A stretch of 46,220 nt of DNA from an uncultured Pelagibacteraceae bacterium. GTDB lineage: Bacteria > Pseudomonadota > Alphaproteobacteria > Pelagibacterales > Pelagibacteraceae. The notes beneath the pieces are model-generated. The model was not told where the DNA came from. It saw nothing but the letters and a program-made list of their open reading frames with translations, and searched no databases. The position numbers were made by a program, and so were the translations under genes. Shown here piece by piece: positions 38,358-46,220 of this stretch (within the stretch, counting starts at the first letter, position 1; the number at the start of each line of letters is the position of its first letter). The DNA lies in NCBI GenBank assembly GCA_902530215.1, contig CABZZR010000007.1:1-46220 (forward strand). The letters run 5' to 3'.

Positions 38358-39644
38358 ATGAGTGAAAATATTTTATCTAAAACGGGTGATTTAAAAAATA
38401 GAATAATATTTACAATTTTTTTATTAGCTGTTTATAGGTTCGGTACGTATGTTCCAATTCCGGGAATAGATCCAAATACATTACAAGAAGTTATGGACTC
38501 AAATCAAAAGGGCTTGCTTGGAATGTTTAACGTATTTTCAGGTGGTGCAATAAGCAGAATGGCAATCTTTGCTTTAGGTATTATGCCGTACATTTCATCT
38601 TCAATAATAGTTCAATTAATGACCGGAGTATCAGAATATTTTAAGAATTTAAAAAACCAAGGCGAAATAGGAAGAAGAAAAATTACACAAATAACTAGAT
38701 ATGGAACAGTTTTGCTTGCATCAATCCAAGGATATGGTGTTTCGGTAGGCCTAGAAAATTCCCCTGGTCTTGTACTTGACCCAGGAGCTGCATTTAAAGT
38801 TAATACTGTGATAATTATAGTTGCAAGCACAATGTTTTTAATGTGGCTGGGTGAACAAATCACTCAGAGAGGAATAGGTAACGGAATATCTTTAATTATC
38901 TTTTCAGGAATTGTAGCCGAAATACCAAGAGCGTTAGCAACAACATTTGAATTAGGAAGAACAGGTGCTATATCAGCCTTTACTATAGTTATTATATTCA
39001 TGCTATTGATTGGTACAATTATTTTTATTGTTTTTATGGAAAGAGCAATGAGAAAAGTTTTAATTAATTATCCAAAAAGACAAATGGGATCTAAAATGTA
39101 TGGTGGTGAGTCATCACATCTTCCTCTTAAAATAAATACAGCAGGAGTTATTCCGGCAATTTTTGCTTCAGCTTTATTATTATTACCTACTACTTTTTCC
39201 AACTTTAGCACTAGTGATAGTGACACTTTAATAAATTTTACGTCTTACTTTTCTCAAGGAAAACCTCTTTACATGCTAGTTTATGCATCAGGAATTATTT
39301 TTTTTACTTTCTTTTATACGTCGATAGTTTTTAATCCAAAAGAGACTGCTGAAAATCTTAGAAAGTACGGTGGTTATGTTCCAGGTATAAGACCAGGTGA
39401 TAGAACAGCCGAGTATCTTGATGACATTTTAACAAAGCTTACAACTATTGGCGCAATGTATCTAACCTTAGTATGTTTAATGCCAGAATTTCTAATATCC
39501 AAATATCCAATACCTTTTTATTTAGGTGGTACTTCATTACTGATAGTAGTAATTGTTGCTATGGACACTGTAACTCAAGTTCAAACAAGATTAATGAGTG
39601 GACAGTATGCAAGTTTAATTAAAAAATCTAAGTTTAAAACTTAA
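38358..39644 (+). CDS. secY: Preprotein translocase subunit SecY
   Basis: SecY is the ten-span channel of the Sec translocon in the inner membrane. The 428-residue protein shows the early YRFGTYVPIPGID segment, the plug-region sequence GLLGMFNVFSGGA, ALGIMPYISSSIIVQL, the basic cytosolic loops and the C-terminal QTRLMSGQYASLIKK. rpmJ (L36), which follows secY in many genomes, is not here; adk starts 3 bases on. Confidence 0.98.
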   Translation: MSENILSKTGDLKNRIIFTIFLLAVYRFGTYVPIPGIDPNTLQEVMDSNQKGLLGMFNVFSGGAISRMAIFALGIMPYISSSIIVQLMTGVSEYFKNLKNQGEIGRRKITQITRYGTVLLASIQGYGVSVGLENSPGLVLDPGAAFKVNTVIIIVASTMFLMWLGEQITQRGIGNGISLIIFSGIVAEIPRALATTFELGRTGAISAFTIVIIFMLLIGTIIFIVFMERAMRKVLINYPKRQMGSKMYGGESSHLPLKINTAGVIPAIFASALLLLPTTFSNFSTSDSDTLINFTSYFSQGKPLYMLVYASGIIFFTFFYTSIVFNPKETAENLRKYGGYVPGIRPGDRTAEYLDDILTKLTTIGAMYLTLVCLMPEFLISKYPIPFYLGGTSLLIVVIVAMDTVTQVQTRLMSGQYASLIKKSKFKT

Positions 39645-39647
39645 TTA

Positions 39648-40289
39648 ATGAATATAATTATTTTTGGAGCTCCGGGTGCTGGCAAAGGTACTCAATCTGA
39701 TCTTTTGGCAAAAAATTTTTCTCTAAAAAAAATTTCTACCGGTGACTTATTAAGAGAAGAAATAAATAATAAATCTGACTTAGGTAAAAAAATAAAAGAT
39801 TTAATCGAGAAGGGCCAGTTAGTTTCTGATGAAATTATTATTGACCTAATTGAAAATATTTTTAAAGATCAAAATAAAAATTTCAATTTTGTATTTGACG
39901 GATTCCCACGTACGTTAAAACAAGCTGAAATCCTAGAAAAAAAATTAAAAAATTATAACGAAAAAATAGATTTTGTTTTTAATCTAGAAGTAAATAGAGA
40001 CGAGATTATTAAAAGAATTAGCGGCAGAATCTTTTGCACTAAATGTAATAAAATATTTAATAACCATTTTAATTCACCCTTATCCAGCGAACACAAGTGC
40101 GGCGATTCTTATTTAAAAAAAAGAGCTGATGATACTGTCGAAGTAGTTGAAAAAAGATATGATACTTATATCAAACAAACAGCACCATTGATAAAATTTT
40201 ATATAGAGGCCAATAATTTACATACTGTAAGTGGACTTAGCAGTATCAACGAGATTTTTGGCCAAATTACAAGCTTAATTAAGCAATAA
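39648..40289 (+). CDS. adk: Adenylate kinase
   Basis: This enzyme interconverts ATP, ADP and AMP. The P-loop GAPGAGKGT is at residues 7-15, followed by ISTGDLLREE and the DGFPRTLKQAE AMP-site motif. The 213 residues include the long LID. The LID has CTKC and a later HKCGDS, so three cysteines and an aspartate lie near zinc-ligand positions, but the last spacing differs from the classic zinc-binding enzymes and metal binding is uncertain. A 72-base gap with a promoter follows. Confidence 0.97.
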   Translation: MNIIIFGAPGAGKGTQSDLLAKNFSLKKISTGDLLREEINNKSDLGKKIKDLIEKGQLVSDEIIIDLIENIFKDQNKNFNFVFDGFPRTLKQAEILEKKLKNYNEKIDFVFNLEVNRDEIIKRISGRIFCTKCNKIFNNHFNSPLSSEHKCGDSYLKKRADDTVEVVEKRYDTYIKQTAPLIKFYIEANNLHTVSGLSSINEIFGQITSLIKQ

Positions 40290-40304
40290 GAGGTTAAAGA
40301 AAGC

Positions 40305-40332
40305 TTGACTTATCGAAGATAAATAATATAAA
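40305..40332 (+). promoter_or_regulatory. Sigma-70-type promoter of the rpsM-rplQ operon
   Basis: TTGACT (40305-40310) and TATAAA (40327-40332) are separated by 16 bases in the adk-rpsM gap. Initiation near 40338-40340 would leave a leader of only about 22 bases, most of which is the hairpin at 40336-40356. Confidence 0.55.
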
Positions 40333-40335
40333 TCG

Positions 40336-40356
40336 ATGAGAATTTATTGCTCTCAT
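40336..40356 (+). other. Leader hairpin before rpsM
   Basis: ATGAGA (40336-40341) and TCTCAT (40351-40356) form a perfect 6-bp stem around the 9-base loop ATTTATTGC, ending 5 bases before the rpsM ATG. No Shine-Dalgarno site is visible here. A role in translational control is possible but untested. Confidence 0.4.
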
Positions 40357-40361
40357 ACATT

Positions 40362-40745
40362 ATGGCTCGTATTGCTGGAATTAACATACCTCAGAATAAA
40401 TTAGTACATGTTGCTTTAACATATATATTTGGAATAGGTGATAAATATGCGAATACAATTTGTAGTAATTTAAATATTTCTAAGTCTAAACGTGTAAACC
40501 AATTAACTGAAGATGAAGTTTTAAAGATTAGAGAATTTATAGATAAAAACTACTCAGTAGAAGGTGATTTAAGAAGAGATATTTCTTTAAGCATCAAAAG
40601 ATTGGTTGATCTTGGAACTTATAGAGGTTCTAGACATAAAAAGAAATTGCCAGTAAGAGGTCAAAGAACTCATTGTAATGCTAGAACTAGAAAAGGCAAG
40701 GCTATTGCAATTGCTGGAAAAAAATTAACACCATTAAAGAAATAA
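40362..40745 (+). CDS. rpsM: Ribosomal protein S13
   Basis: S13 sits in the 30S head and bridges to the 50S. It begins [13 protein letters not shown] as in nearly all bacteria, so I use the ATG at 40362 and not the in-frame TTG or ATG-like codons upstream. [26 protein letters not shown] at the end is diagnostic. The length is 127 residues. It opens the alpha cluster. Confidence 0.97.
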   Translation: MARIAGINIPQNKLVHVALTYIFGIGDKYANTICSNLNISKSKRVNQLTEDEVLKIREFIDKNYSVEGDLRRDISLSIKRLVDLGTYRGSRHKKKLPVRGQRTHCNARTRKGKAIAIAGKKLTPLKK

Positions 40746-40751
40746 TTATTT

Positions 40752-41201
40752 ATGAAAGAGACAGATATTAATAAAAAAAATGATATTAATTCAGATAAGA
40801 CTAGTCCACAAAAGACAATAAAAAGAAAATCAAGTAAAAATAAAAACAAAAAAAATATTCTTACTGGCAAAGCTTATATTAAAGCAACTTTCAATAACAC
40901 AATAGTTACCATAGCTGATGAACATGGAAATGCTATTGCTTGGTCGTCTGCTGGATCAAAAGGCTTTAAAGGATCAAGAAAATCAACTCCTTATGCAGCA
41001 CAAATTGCTGCTGATGATGCAGGAACAAAAGCTTTGGAGTTTGGGCTGAAATCTTTGTCGGTTGAAGTAAAAGGCCCTGGGGCTGGTAGAGAAACAGCTT
41101 TGAGAGCTTTACAATCTAAGGGTTTTAAAATTTTAACAATTAAAGATACAACTCCGATGCCACATAATGGGTCGCGACCACCAAAAAGAAGAAGGGTATA
41201 A
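40752..41201 (+). CDS. rpsK: Ribosomal protein S11 with N-terminal extension
   Basis: S11 forms part of the platform that holds the mRNA in the E site. The core [29 protein letters not shown] and the terminal [15 protein letters not shown] are standard. The protein is 149 residues against 129 in E. coli; about 20 extra N-terminal residues are Lys, Asn, Asp and Ser-rich. No later ATG is available before the core, so the extension is probably real. rpoA starts directly after the stop. Confidence 0.97.
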   Translation: MKETDINKKNDINSDKTSPQKTIKRKSSKNKNKKNILTGKAYIKATFNNTIVTIADEHGNAIAWSSAGSKGFKGSRKSTPYAAQIAADDAGTKALEFGLKSLSVEVKGPGAGRETALRALQSKGFKILTIKDTTPMPHNGSRPPKRRRV

Positions 41202-42230
41202 ATGACTGATACAGCAATAGATAAAAATTGGAAATCACTAACTAAGCCGAGTAAAATTGAAGTTTCATCAAACGAGGATAAATCATCAGCTACTATTACT
41301 GCCGAACCTCTAGAAAAAGGTTATGCTTTAACTTTAGGAAATGCATTAAGAAGAGTTTTATTATCATCGATACAAGGTGCAGCTGTTTCAGCGATCCAAA
41401 TTGATGGAGTTCTGCATGAATTTTCCTCTATCAAAGGTGTAAGAGAAGATGTAACCGACATTGTTTTAAATGTTAAATCTCTTGCGTTGCAAATGAATTC
41501 AGAAGGAACAAAAAAATTAATACTTGATGCACAAGGACCAGGAGAAATTAAAGCGAGTCAAATAACAAAACATCCTGATATAGAAATATTGAACCCTGAA
41601 CTTACGATCTGTAATCTAGATGAAAAAACAAAATTTCATATGGAATTGACTGTAAAAAAAGGGAAAGGTTATGTGCCAGCTGATAAAAATAAAGAACCTG
41701 ATGCGCCATTAGGTTTAATATCTATTGATTCATTGTTTAGTCCAGTAAAACAGGTATCTTATCAAATCAATAGTGCAAGAGAAGGTAAATCACTTGACTA
41801 TGATCAGTTAAAAATGACAGTGAAAACAAATGGTTCGGTTAATGCAGAAGATGCTATTGCATATGCAGCAAGAATTTTTCAGGATCAATTATCCTTATTC
41901 ATAAACTTTGAAGAGCCAAAAGAAGTTATTTCAACACAAAAAGAAACGGAACCTGAGTTTAATAAAAACTTACTAAGAAGGGTAGATGAATTAGAATTAT
42001 CAGTAAGATCAATGAACTGTTTAAAAAATGATAATATAATTTATATTGGAGATTTGGTTCAAAAAACTGAGTCTGAAATGTTAAGAACACCTAACTTTGG
42101 TAGAAAATCTCTTAATGAAATCAAAGAACTTTTGACAGCCATGTCGCTTTACCTTGGAATGGAAATACCAAACTGGCCACCTGAAAATATAGCTGAATTA
42201 TCTAAGAAATTAGAAGAAAACAGCGATTAA
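41202..42230 (+). CDS. rpoA: RNA polymerase subunit alpha
   Basis: Alpha dimerises to start core assembly and its C-terminal domain contacts UP elements and activators. The N-terminal domain has [23 protein letters not shown] near residue 34; the C-terminal domain (about 260-325) has [16 protein letters not shown] and [14 protein letters not shown]. At 342 residues it is full length. The rpsD gene found beside it in gammaproteobacteria is absent. Confidence 0.99.
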   Translation: MTDTAIDKNWKSLTKPSKIEVSSNEDKSSATITAEPLEKGYALTLGNALRRVLLSSIQGAAVSAIQIDGVLHEFSSIKGVREDVTDIVLNVKSLALQMNSEGTKKLILDAQGPGEIKASQITKHPDIEILNPELTICNLDEKTKFHMELTVKKGKGYVPADKNKEPDAPLGLISIDSLFSPVKQVSYQINSAREGKSLDYDQLKMTVKTNGSVNAEDAIAYAARIFQDQLSLFINFEEPKEVISTQKETEPEFNKNLLRRVDELELSVRSMNCLKNDNIIYIGDLVQKTESEMLRTPNFGRKSLNEIKELLTAMSLYLGMEIPNWPPENIAELSKKLEENSD

Positions 42231-42235
42231 TTCCA

Positions 42236-42694
42236 ATGAGACATAGAATAGGATATAAAAAGTTAAATAGAACTTCTGAACACAGGAAAGCATTATTCAA
42301 GAATATGCTTAACTCGTTAATTAAGTATGAACAAATAACAACAACATTGCCAAAAGCAAAAGAGCTGAAACCAAAAATAGACAAAGTAATTACTCTAGGT
42401 AAAAAAAATAATTTACAATCAAAAAAGAGTTTATTTTCTAAACTACAAGATCAAAATTCTGTTAATAAATTAATCAAGACACTTTCGCCAAGATATATAA
42501 AACGCAATGGTGGTTACTGTAGAGTAATAAGGGCAGGGTTTCGTTATGGAGATTTTGCACCAATGGCAATTATTGAATTGGTTGATCGTGATGTCGCTGC
42601 TAAGAAAGTTGATATAAAAAAGACCGTAAACAAAGATAAAAAAGACAAAGAAGAAACGAAATTACCTGAAAAAACAGGGTCAAAAAATAGATAA
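42236..42694 (+). CDS. rplQ: Ribosomal protein L17 with basic tail
   Basis: L17 lies near the tunnel exit. The core begins [23 protein letters not shown], with the C-terminal [29 protein letters not shown]. The protein is 152 residues against 127 in E. coli; the extra tail is Lys/Glu-rich. It is the last gene of the 29-kb plus-strand block. No GC-rich terminator was found in the 41 bases that follow. Confidence 0.97.
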   Translation: MRHRIGYKKLNRTSEHRKALFKNMLNSLIKYEQITTTLPKAKELKPKIDKVITLGKKNNLQSKKSLFSKLQDQNSVNKLIKTLSPRYIKRNGGYCRVIRAGFRYGDFAPMAIIELVDRDVAAKKVDIKKTVNKDKKDKEETKLPEKTGSKNR

Positions 42695-42735
42695 CAGTTT
42701 TTTTAATTTTCTATATTTACTGCTAATATCTTGTA

Positions 42736-43647
42736 ATGATTAAAAAACACCAAGTAAGTAAAGATTTTCTTAATTCGAGACTTGATAAATGGTTTAAAAA
42801 AAATATTTGCGATGTTCCTCAATCGTTATTAGAAAAAAATATTAGAATTGGCAAAATTAAAGTAAATGGAAAAAGAACAAAAAGTTCATACAAACTTCAA
42901 ACTGATGATGTAATATTTTTGAACAATTTCAATCCAGTTATTAAAAAAAATAATTATACACTTAATAAATACAAACCTACAAAAAAAGAAATGAAATCAT
43001 CTTCAGATTTTGTAATTCATAATAATGATGATTTTGTTGTAATCAATAAACCTTCAGGTATTTCTGTTCAATCAGGAACTAAGTCAAAAAAAAATATTAT
43101 GGATATGCTTAGATTTACTAAATACTTTAAAGACAGTGTTCCTTATACAGTTCACAGAATTGATAAAGATACTACTGGAATTTTAATAGTAGCAAAAAAT
43201 AGAAAATCAGCACAACTATTTACTTCATTATTTAGAGTAAGAAAGATTTATAAAACATATTTGGGTATTGTTTTAGGAAAATTTAAAGAACTAAAGGGAA
43301 AACTAGAAGATGAATTATTCTATTATGAAAATGATAAAAAAATTATCAGCAAGGCTATAACAAACTTCAAGGTAGTAGATTCTAATTACAATTATTCATT
43401 AGTAGAGCTAAACCCTTATACCGGTCGCAAACATCAACTTAGAAAACAATTATTGATACACAATCATCCAATAATTGGTGATGCCAAATATAGTTTACCT
43501 AACAAGTTGCTTAAAAATAAGTCAAAATTGATGTTGCACGCATACAAAATTAGCTTTTCTATTAATAATATAAGACACGAATATATAGCTGATCTTCCAA
43601 TTGCTTTTCAGAATACACTTAAGGAAAAGAATTTAAAAAATTTTTAA
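42736..43647 (+). CDS. RluC/RluD-type 23S rRNA pseudouridine synthase
   Basis: This 303-residue protein has an N-terminal S4 RNA-binding domain (SRLDKWFKKNI, then KIRIGKIKVNGKRTK-like residues) and an RluA-family catalytic domain. The active-site motif HRIDKDTTGILIVAKN near residue 138 contains the catalytic Asp, and GRKHQLRKQL follows. An RluC assignment is most likely in this clade, but target uridines cannot be read from sequence, so no symbol is given. Its last 29 bases overlap the end of lipB on the other strand. Confidence 0.9.
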   Translation: MIKKHQVSKDFLNSRLDKWFKKNICDVPQSLLEKNIRIGKIKVNGKRTKSSYKLQTDDVIFLNNFNPVIKKNNYTLNKYKPTKKEMKSSSDFVIHNNDDFVVINKPSGISVQSGTKSKKNIMDMLRFTKYFKDSVPYTVHRIDKDTTGILIVAKNRKSAQLFTSLFRVRKIYKTYLGIVLGKFKELKGKLEDELFYYENDKKIISKAITNFKVVDSNYNYSLVELNPYTGRKHQLRKQLLIHNHPIIGDAKYSLPNKLLKNKSKLMLHAYKISFSINNIRHEYIADLPIAFQNTLKEKNLKNF

Positions 43648-44227
43648 TAATTATTTTTTCAATATTATTGTAATTACTTATTCCTTCTTGTTTTAGACTA
43701 GTAATTTTTTTGTTGTTAATACCACATGGTATTATTGCATTATATTTTGTTAGATCATTTGATATATTTAACGAAAACCCGTGATAGGCAATCCATTTTT
43801 TTACCCTAATTCCTATGGCAGCAATTTTCTTATCCTTCTTAATCCATATACCTATGTTTTTACGGTCTGCATAAGACTCAATTTTATATGATTTTAAAGT
43901 TTTAATTATGCATTTTTCTAATTTATTTATAAATTTTCTTAAGTCACGACCTCTGTTATTTAAATTTAATACAAAATAAACTACTTTTTGCCCCGGACCA
44001 TGATATGTAAGTTTTCCTCCTCTATTAGTTTTGATGACTTTAATTTTATTATTAAGAATATCTTGTTTTTTAGCGCTAACACCTGCAGTATAAATTGACT
44101 TGTGCTCTAATATCCAAACTAATTCTTTCTTTTTACCTAAAATAACATCATTTACTCTCCGCTCTAGTAATCTCATTGATTCTAGGTAATCAACTGGTTT
44201 TTTGCTGTATTTAACTTCAATCTTCAT
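43619..44227 (-). CDS. lipB: Octanoyltransferase LipB
   Basis: LipB transfers octanoate from acyl carrier protein to lipoyl domains, the first step of lipoate synthesis. The motif GGKLTYHGPGQKVVYF near residue 72 forms the substrate pocket, AAIGIRVKKWIAYHGFSLNI carries the conserved lysine, and the catalytic cysteine is in AIIPCGI. The 202 residues fit the family. It converges on the pseudouridine synthase gene with a 29-base overlap and diverges from mgtE across 62 bases. Confidence 0.95.
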   Translation of the reverse strand: MKIEVKYSKKPVDYLESMRLLERRVNDVILGKKKELVWILEHKSIYTAGVSAKKQDILNNKIKVIKTNRGGKLTYHGPGQKVVYFVLNLNNRGRDLRKFINKLEKCIIKTLKSYKIESYADRKNIGIWIKKDKKIAAIGIRVKKWIAYHGFSLNISNDLTKYNAIIPCGINNKKITSLKQEGISNYNNIEKIIIKNFLNSFP

Positions 44228-44289
44228 TTTAAGTTTGTGGTTTTAAAAAAAATAAACTAAAAGTCTCACAATAAAAATAGCTTAGATTT

Positions 44290-45669
44290 ATGAATGTAAC
44301 AAAAAATAACACAGATAAGAAAGTAAATTTTGAATTTAATAAAGAATTCATTAATGTTTTTAATAAGAAAATTAAAGATAATGATACATTGTTTCTTGAT
44401 AAAACCTTAAAAGAATTACACCCGTCAGATTCTGCTGATATTATTGAAAATTTAATTCCTGAAAATAGATCAAAACTAATTGAATTAGTGGGATTTAAAT
44501 TAGATCCAGAAATATTTATTGAGTTAAATGAGTCTGTACAAACTGAAATTTTTATAACATTATCGACAGAATCAATAGTAAATATCTTAAAGCGTTTAGA
44601 ATCTGATAATGCGCTAAAAATTTTAGAAAATCTTGATGAAAAGAAGAAAAATACAGTTTTAGATAAACTTCCACCTAAAGATAGATTTTTGTTAGAAGAA
44701 GGTCTAAGTTATCCAGAAGACTCAGCTGCTCGTATAATGCAAAGAGAGTTTACTGCAATCCCTAGCGACTGGTCCGTAGGTCAGACCATTGATTATTTAA
44801 GGGAAAACAAAGATCTACCCGAAGAGTTTTTGGAAATTTTTATCGTTAATAGTAATTTTAAACCTATTGGTACAGTTTCCTCTTCAAAAGTTTTACGTAG
44901 TTCAAGAGAAGCTAAGATGAACTCTATCATGAATGAAACACAAGTTTTAATTCCTGTGAATATGGATAAAGAAGAAGTGGGCCATACTTTTGAGAATTAT
45001 AATCTATACTCTGCAGGAGTGGTGGACAAAAATGATAAATTAGTTGGAATGATAACAGGTGATGACGTAGTAACTGTTGTAAAAGAGGAAGTTGAAGAGG
45101 ATGTACTAAGACTAGCCGGTGTCGGAGATGAAGAAATAACCGATAGTGTTTTTAAAAAAACTAAACACAGATTCAATTGGTTACTATTAAATTTGTTTAC
45201 AGCTTTATTAGCCACTTGGGTAATTAGTAAATTTGGGGCAAGTATAGAACAAATGGTTGCTCTTGCTTTTTTAATGCCAATTGTCGCGTCAATGGGAGGT
45301 AATGCAGGAATGCAGACATTAGCGGTTACAATCAGAGCAATAGCAACGAAAGAACTATACTCAGGAAATTTTGGCAAAATAGTTACAAAGGAATTTATAA
45401 TAGGTGTTCTTAACGGAATAATTTTTGCAATAATAACAGGTGGTATAGTTCTTTTATGGTTTAAAGAAATTAATTTGGCAATCTTAATTTCTGTCTCGAT
45501 GATTTTAAATATGATTGTAGCTGGACTTTTTGGAATACTAGTACCTGTATCTTTAAAGAAATTTAATATCGATCCAGCAATTGCATCAAGCGTCTTTGTA
45601 ACAACTATTACTGATGTAATTGGATTTTTATCATTCTTGGGAATAGGAGCCTACTTTTTCTATAATTAA
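44290..45669 (+). CDS. mgtE: Magnesium transporter MgtE
   Basis: MgtE is a dimeric Mg2+ channel gated by cytosolic Mg2+. The 459-residue protein contains the N domain with DSADIIENLIPENR and repeated helices (about 30-130), a CBS pair (about 140-260), the connecting helix, and five membrane segments from about 290. The pore-region signature MPIVASMGGNAGMQTLAVTIRA is present, as is a later IDPAIASSVFVTTITDVIGF with the conserved Asp. Its stop overlaps the panC remnant on the other strand by 3 bases. Confidence 0.95.
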   Translation: MNVTKNNTDKKVNFEFNKEFINVFNKKIKDNDTLFLDKTLKELHPSDSADIIENLIPENRSKLIELVGFKLDPEIFIELNESVQTEIFITLSTESIVNILKRLESDNALKILENLDEKKKNTVLDKLPPKDRFLLEEGLSYPEDSAARIMQREFTAIPSDWSVGQTIDYLRENKDLPEEFLEIFIVNSNFKPIGTVSSSKVLRSSREAKMNSIMNETQVLIPVNMDKEEVGHTFENYNLYSAGVVDKNDKLVGMITGDDVVTVVKEEVEEDVLRLAGVGDEEITDSVFKKTKHRFNWLLLNLFTALLATWVISKFGASIEQMVALAFLMPIVASMGGNAGMQTLAVTIRAIATKELYSGNFGKIVTKEFIIGVLNGIIFAIITGGIVLLWFKEINLAILISVSMILNMIVAGLFGILVPVSLKKFNIDPAIASSVFVTTITDVIGFLSFLGIGAYFFYN

Positions 45670-45860
45670 AAGTTATCAATCAATCTTGTTTGCCCCAAAT
45701 AATAAGCAATAAATATTCTATCTTCTTTATTTTTTTTATACGGTTTTATTAATTTACTTATATTCAATAATTTTAAGTAATCTATCCTTGTTGCACCTAG
45801 ATTTAAAATTTTCTCTTTAACTTTTATGATCCTTATTTTTTTATTTATTATTTTTTTTAA
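45666..45860 (-). pseudogene. panC: 3' remnant of pantothenate synthetase (panC)
   Basis: Between an in-frame stop (45861-45863, complement) and the stop at 45666-45668 the minus strand is open for 64 codons, with no ATG start. The last 50 or so residues resemble the PanC C-terminus: KILNLGATRIDYLKLLN, then DRIFIAYYLGQTRLIDNF. The whole N-terminal ATP/pantoate-binding domain (HIGH-like and KMSKS-like regions) is absent. The remnant lies directly downstream of, and overlaps, the truncated galU. A deletion that removed the rest of panC is the simplest explanation; a mis-assembly is the alternative. The recognition rests on the ending motif and is fairly secure. Confidence 0.7.
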
Positions 45861-46220
45861 TTAAATGCCTAATGGAGTCGGTAATATGAATCTCGCCATT
45901 TTTTCCTGGTTTCTGCTTTTTTAAAACAGGAAAAATTTTTTTAGGTAATATATATCTACCTATAACAGCGTAATTTGAAGGCGCTACTGAAGCTTTAGGT
46001 TTTTCGACGACATCTCTAATAAAAAAATTTTCTTTATTAATTTTCTTTAAACTAAATATACCCCACCTAGAAACTTCATTTCTTGGCACTTTCTTAGCGG
46101 CTATAACGGAGGATTTATATTTTTTATAAAGCTTAATCATAGCGCTAGAACAATTTTTTTTTATTATTAGATCATCAGGTAATAACATTAAAAAATGATT
46201 TGATGTAATATATTTTCTAC
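45841..46220 (-). CDS. galU: UTP-glucose-1-phosphate uridylyltransferase, partial and C-terminally shortened
   Basis: The visible 125 or so codons run off the right edge, so the N-terminus with the nucleotide-binding loop is outside. MLLPDDLI, the VVEKPKASVAPSNYAVIGRYIL segment with its catalytic lysine, and GEIHITDSIRHLI are diagnostic of GalU. The protein then stops after KKNNK. Typical GalU continues some 45-60 residues, including a YDCG-type motif, which no frame of the following DNA supplies. The enzyme makes UDP-glucose; whether this copy is functional is doubtful. It abuts the panC remnant. Confidence 0.75.
   Translation of the reverse strand, partial: RKYITSNHFLMLLPDDLIIKKNCSSAMIKLYKKYKSSVIAAKKVPRNEVSRWGIFSLKKINKENFFIRDVVEKPKASVAPSNYAVIGRYILPKKIFPVLKKQKPGKNGEIHITDSIRHLIKKNNK

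Noticed and set aside
40273-40284. Perfect palindrome GCTTAATTAAGC at the end of adk
   Set aside because: It has no loop, no T-run and lies within coding sequence, so it is not a terminator; a protein site cannot be argued from one copy.

Overview
The window looks like a chromosome segment of a SAR11-type alphaproteobacterium (Candidatus Pelagibacter or a close relative). The base composition is very AT-rich, intergenic gaps are tiny (none above about 200 bases), stop/start overlaps of 1 to 4 bases are frequent, Shine-Dalgarno sites are weak or absent at most starts, and there are no insertion sequences, CRISPR arrays or phage genes. The assignment rests on protein character and gene order; no database search was made.

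Layout. (1) 34-2303, plus strand: a SAM-dependent methyltransferase overlapping by 4 bases a multi-pass membrane protein that resembles GT-C glycosyltransferases. (2) 2305-9786, minus strand: one long probable operon, sfsA-map-purB-purC-purS-purQ-purL-bolA-grxD-small membrane protein, joining three-part FGAM synthetase (PurL/PurQ/PurS) and two other purine enzymes to a Grx4/BolA iron-sulfur pair. (3) 9810-12284, plus strand: a CinA-type molybdopterin-binding domain protein, a GGCT-like protein, tRNA-Leu(UAA), NAD kinase and a DUF2721 membrane protein. (4) 12286-13632, minus strand: an RmlC-like sugar epimerase, tRNA-Thr(UGU) and the 23S rRNA methyltransferase RlmB. (5) 13769-42694, plus strand: an almost unbroken 29-kb block of information-processing genes, tRNA-Tyr, tRNA-Gly, tuf, tRNA-Trp, secE, nusG, rplKAJL, rpoBC, the str cluster (rpsL, rpsG, fusA), the S10 and spc clusters, secY, adk and the alpha cluster (rpsM, rpsK, rpoA, rplQ). 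(6) 42736-45669: RluC-like pseudouridine synthase, lipB on the opposite strand, and an MgtE magnesium transporter. (7) 45666-46220, minus strand: the 3' remnant of panC abutting a galU that lacks its usual C-terminal end and runs out of the window.

How it works together. The central block makes the transcription and translation machinery: core RNA polymerase, EF-Tu, EF-G, about 27 ribosomal proteins, the SecY/SecE translocon and adenylate kinase. Three promoter-like sites stand before it and inside it: before tRNA-Tyr, before rpsL and before rpsM. The minus-strand operon covers the middle of de novo purine synthesis plus N-terminal methionine removal and Fe-S maintenance.

The most notable features are small departures from a well-known layout. 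The beta' subunit has lost one of four cysteines of its second zinc site. L30 (rpmD) is missing from the spc cluster. tuf is absent from the str cluster. Several ribosomal proteins carry lysine-rich tails. rpsL has an open in-frame 5' leader. A galU/panC junction looks like a deletion scar. I did not find a convincing undescribed multi-gene system; the window is mostly conserved core genome.
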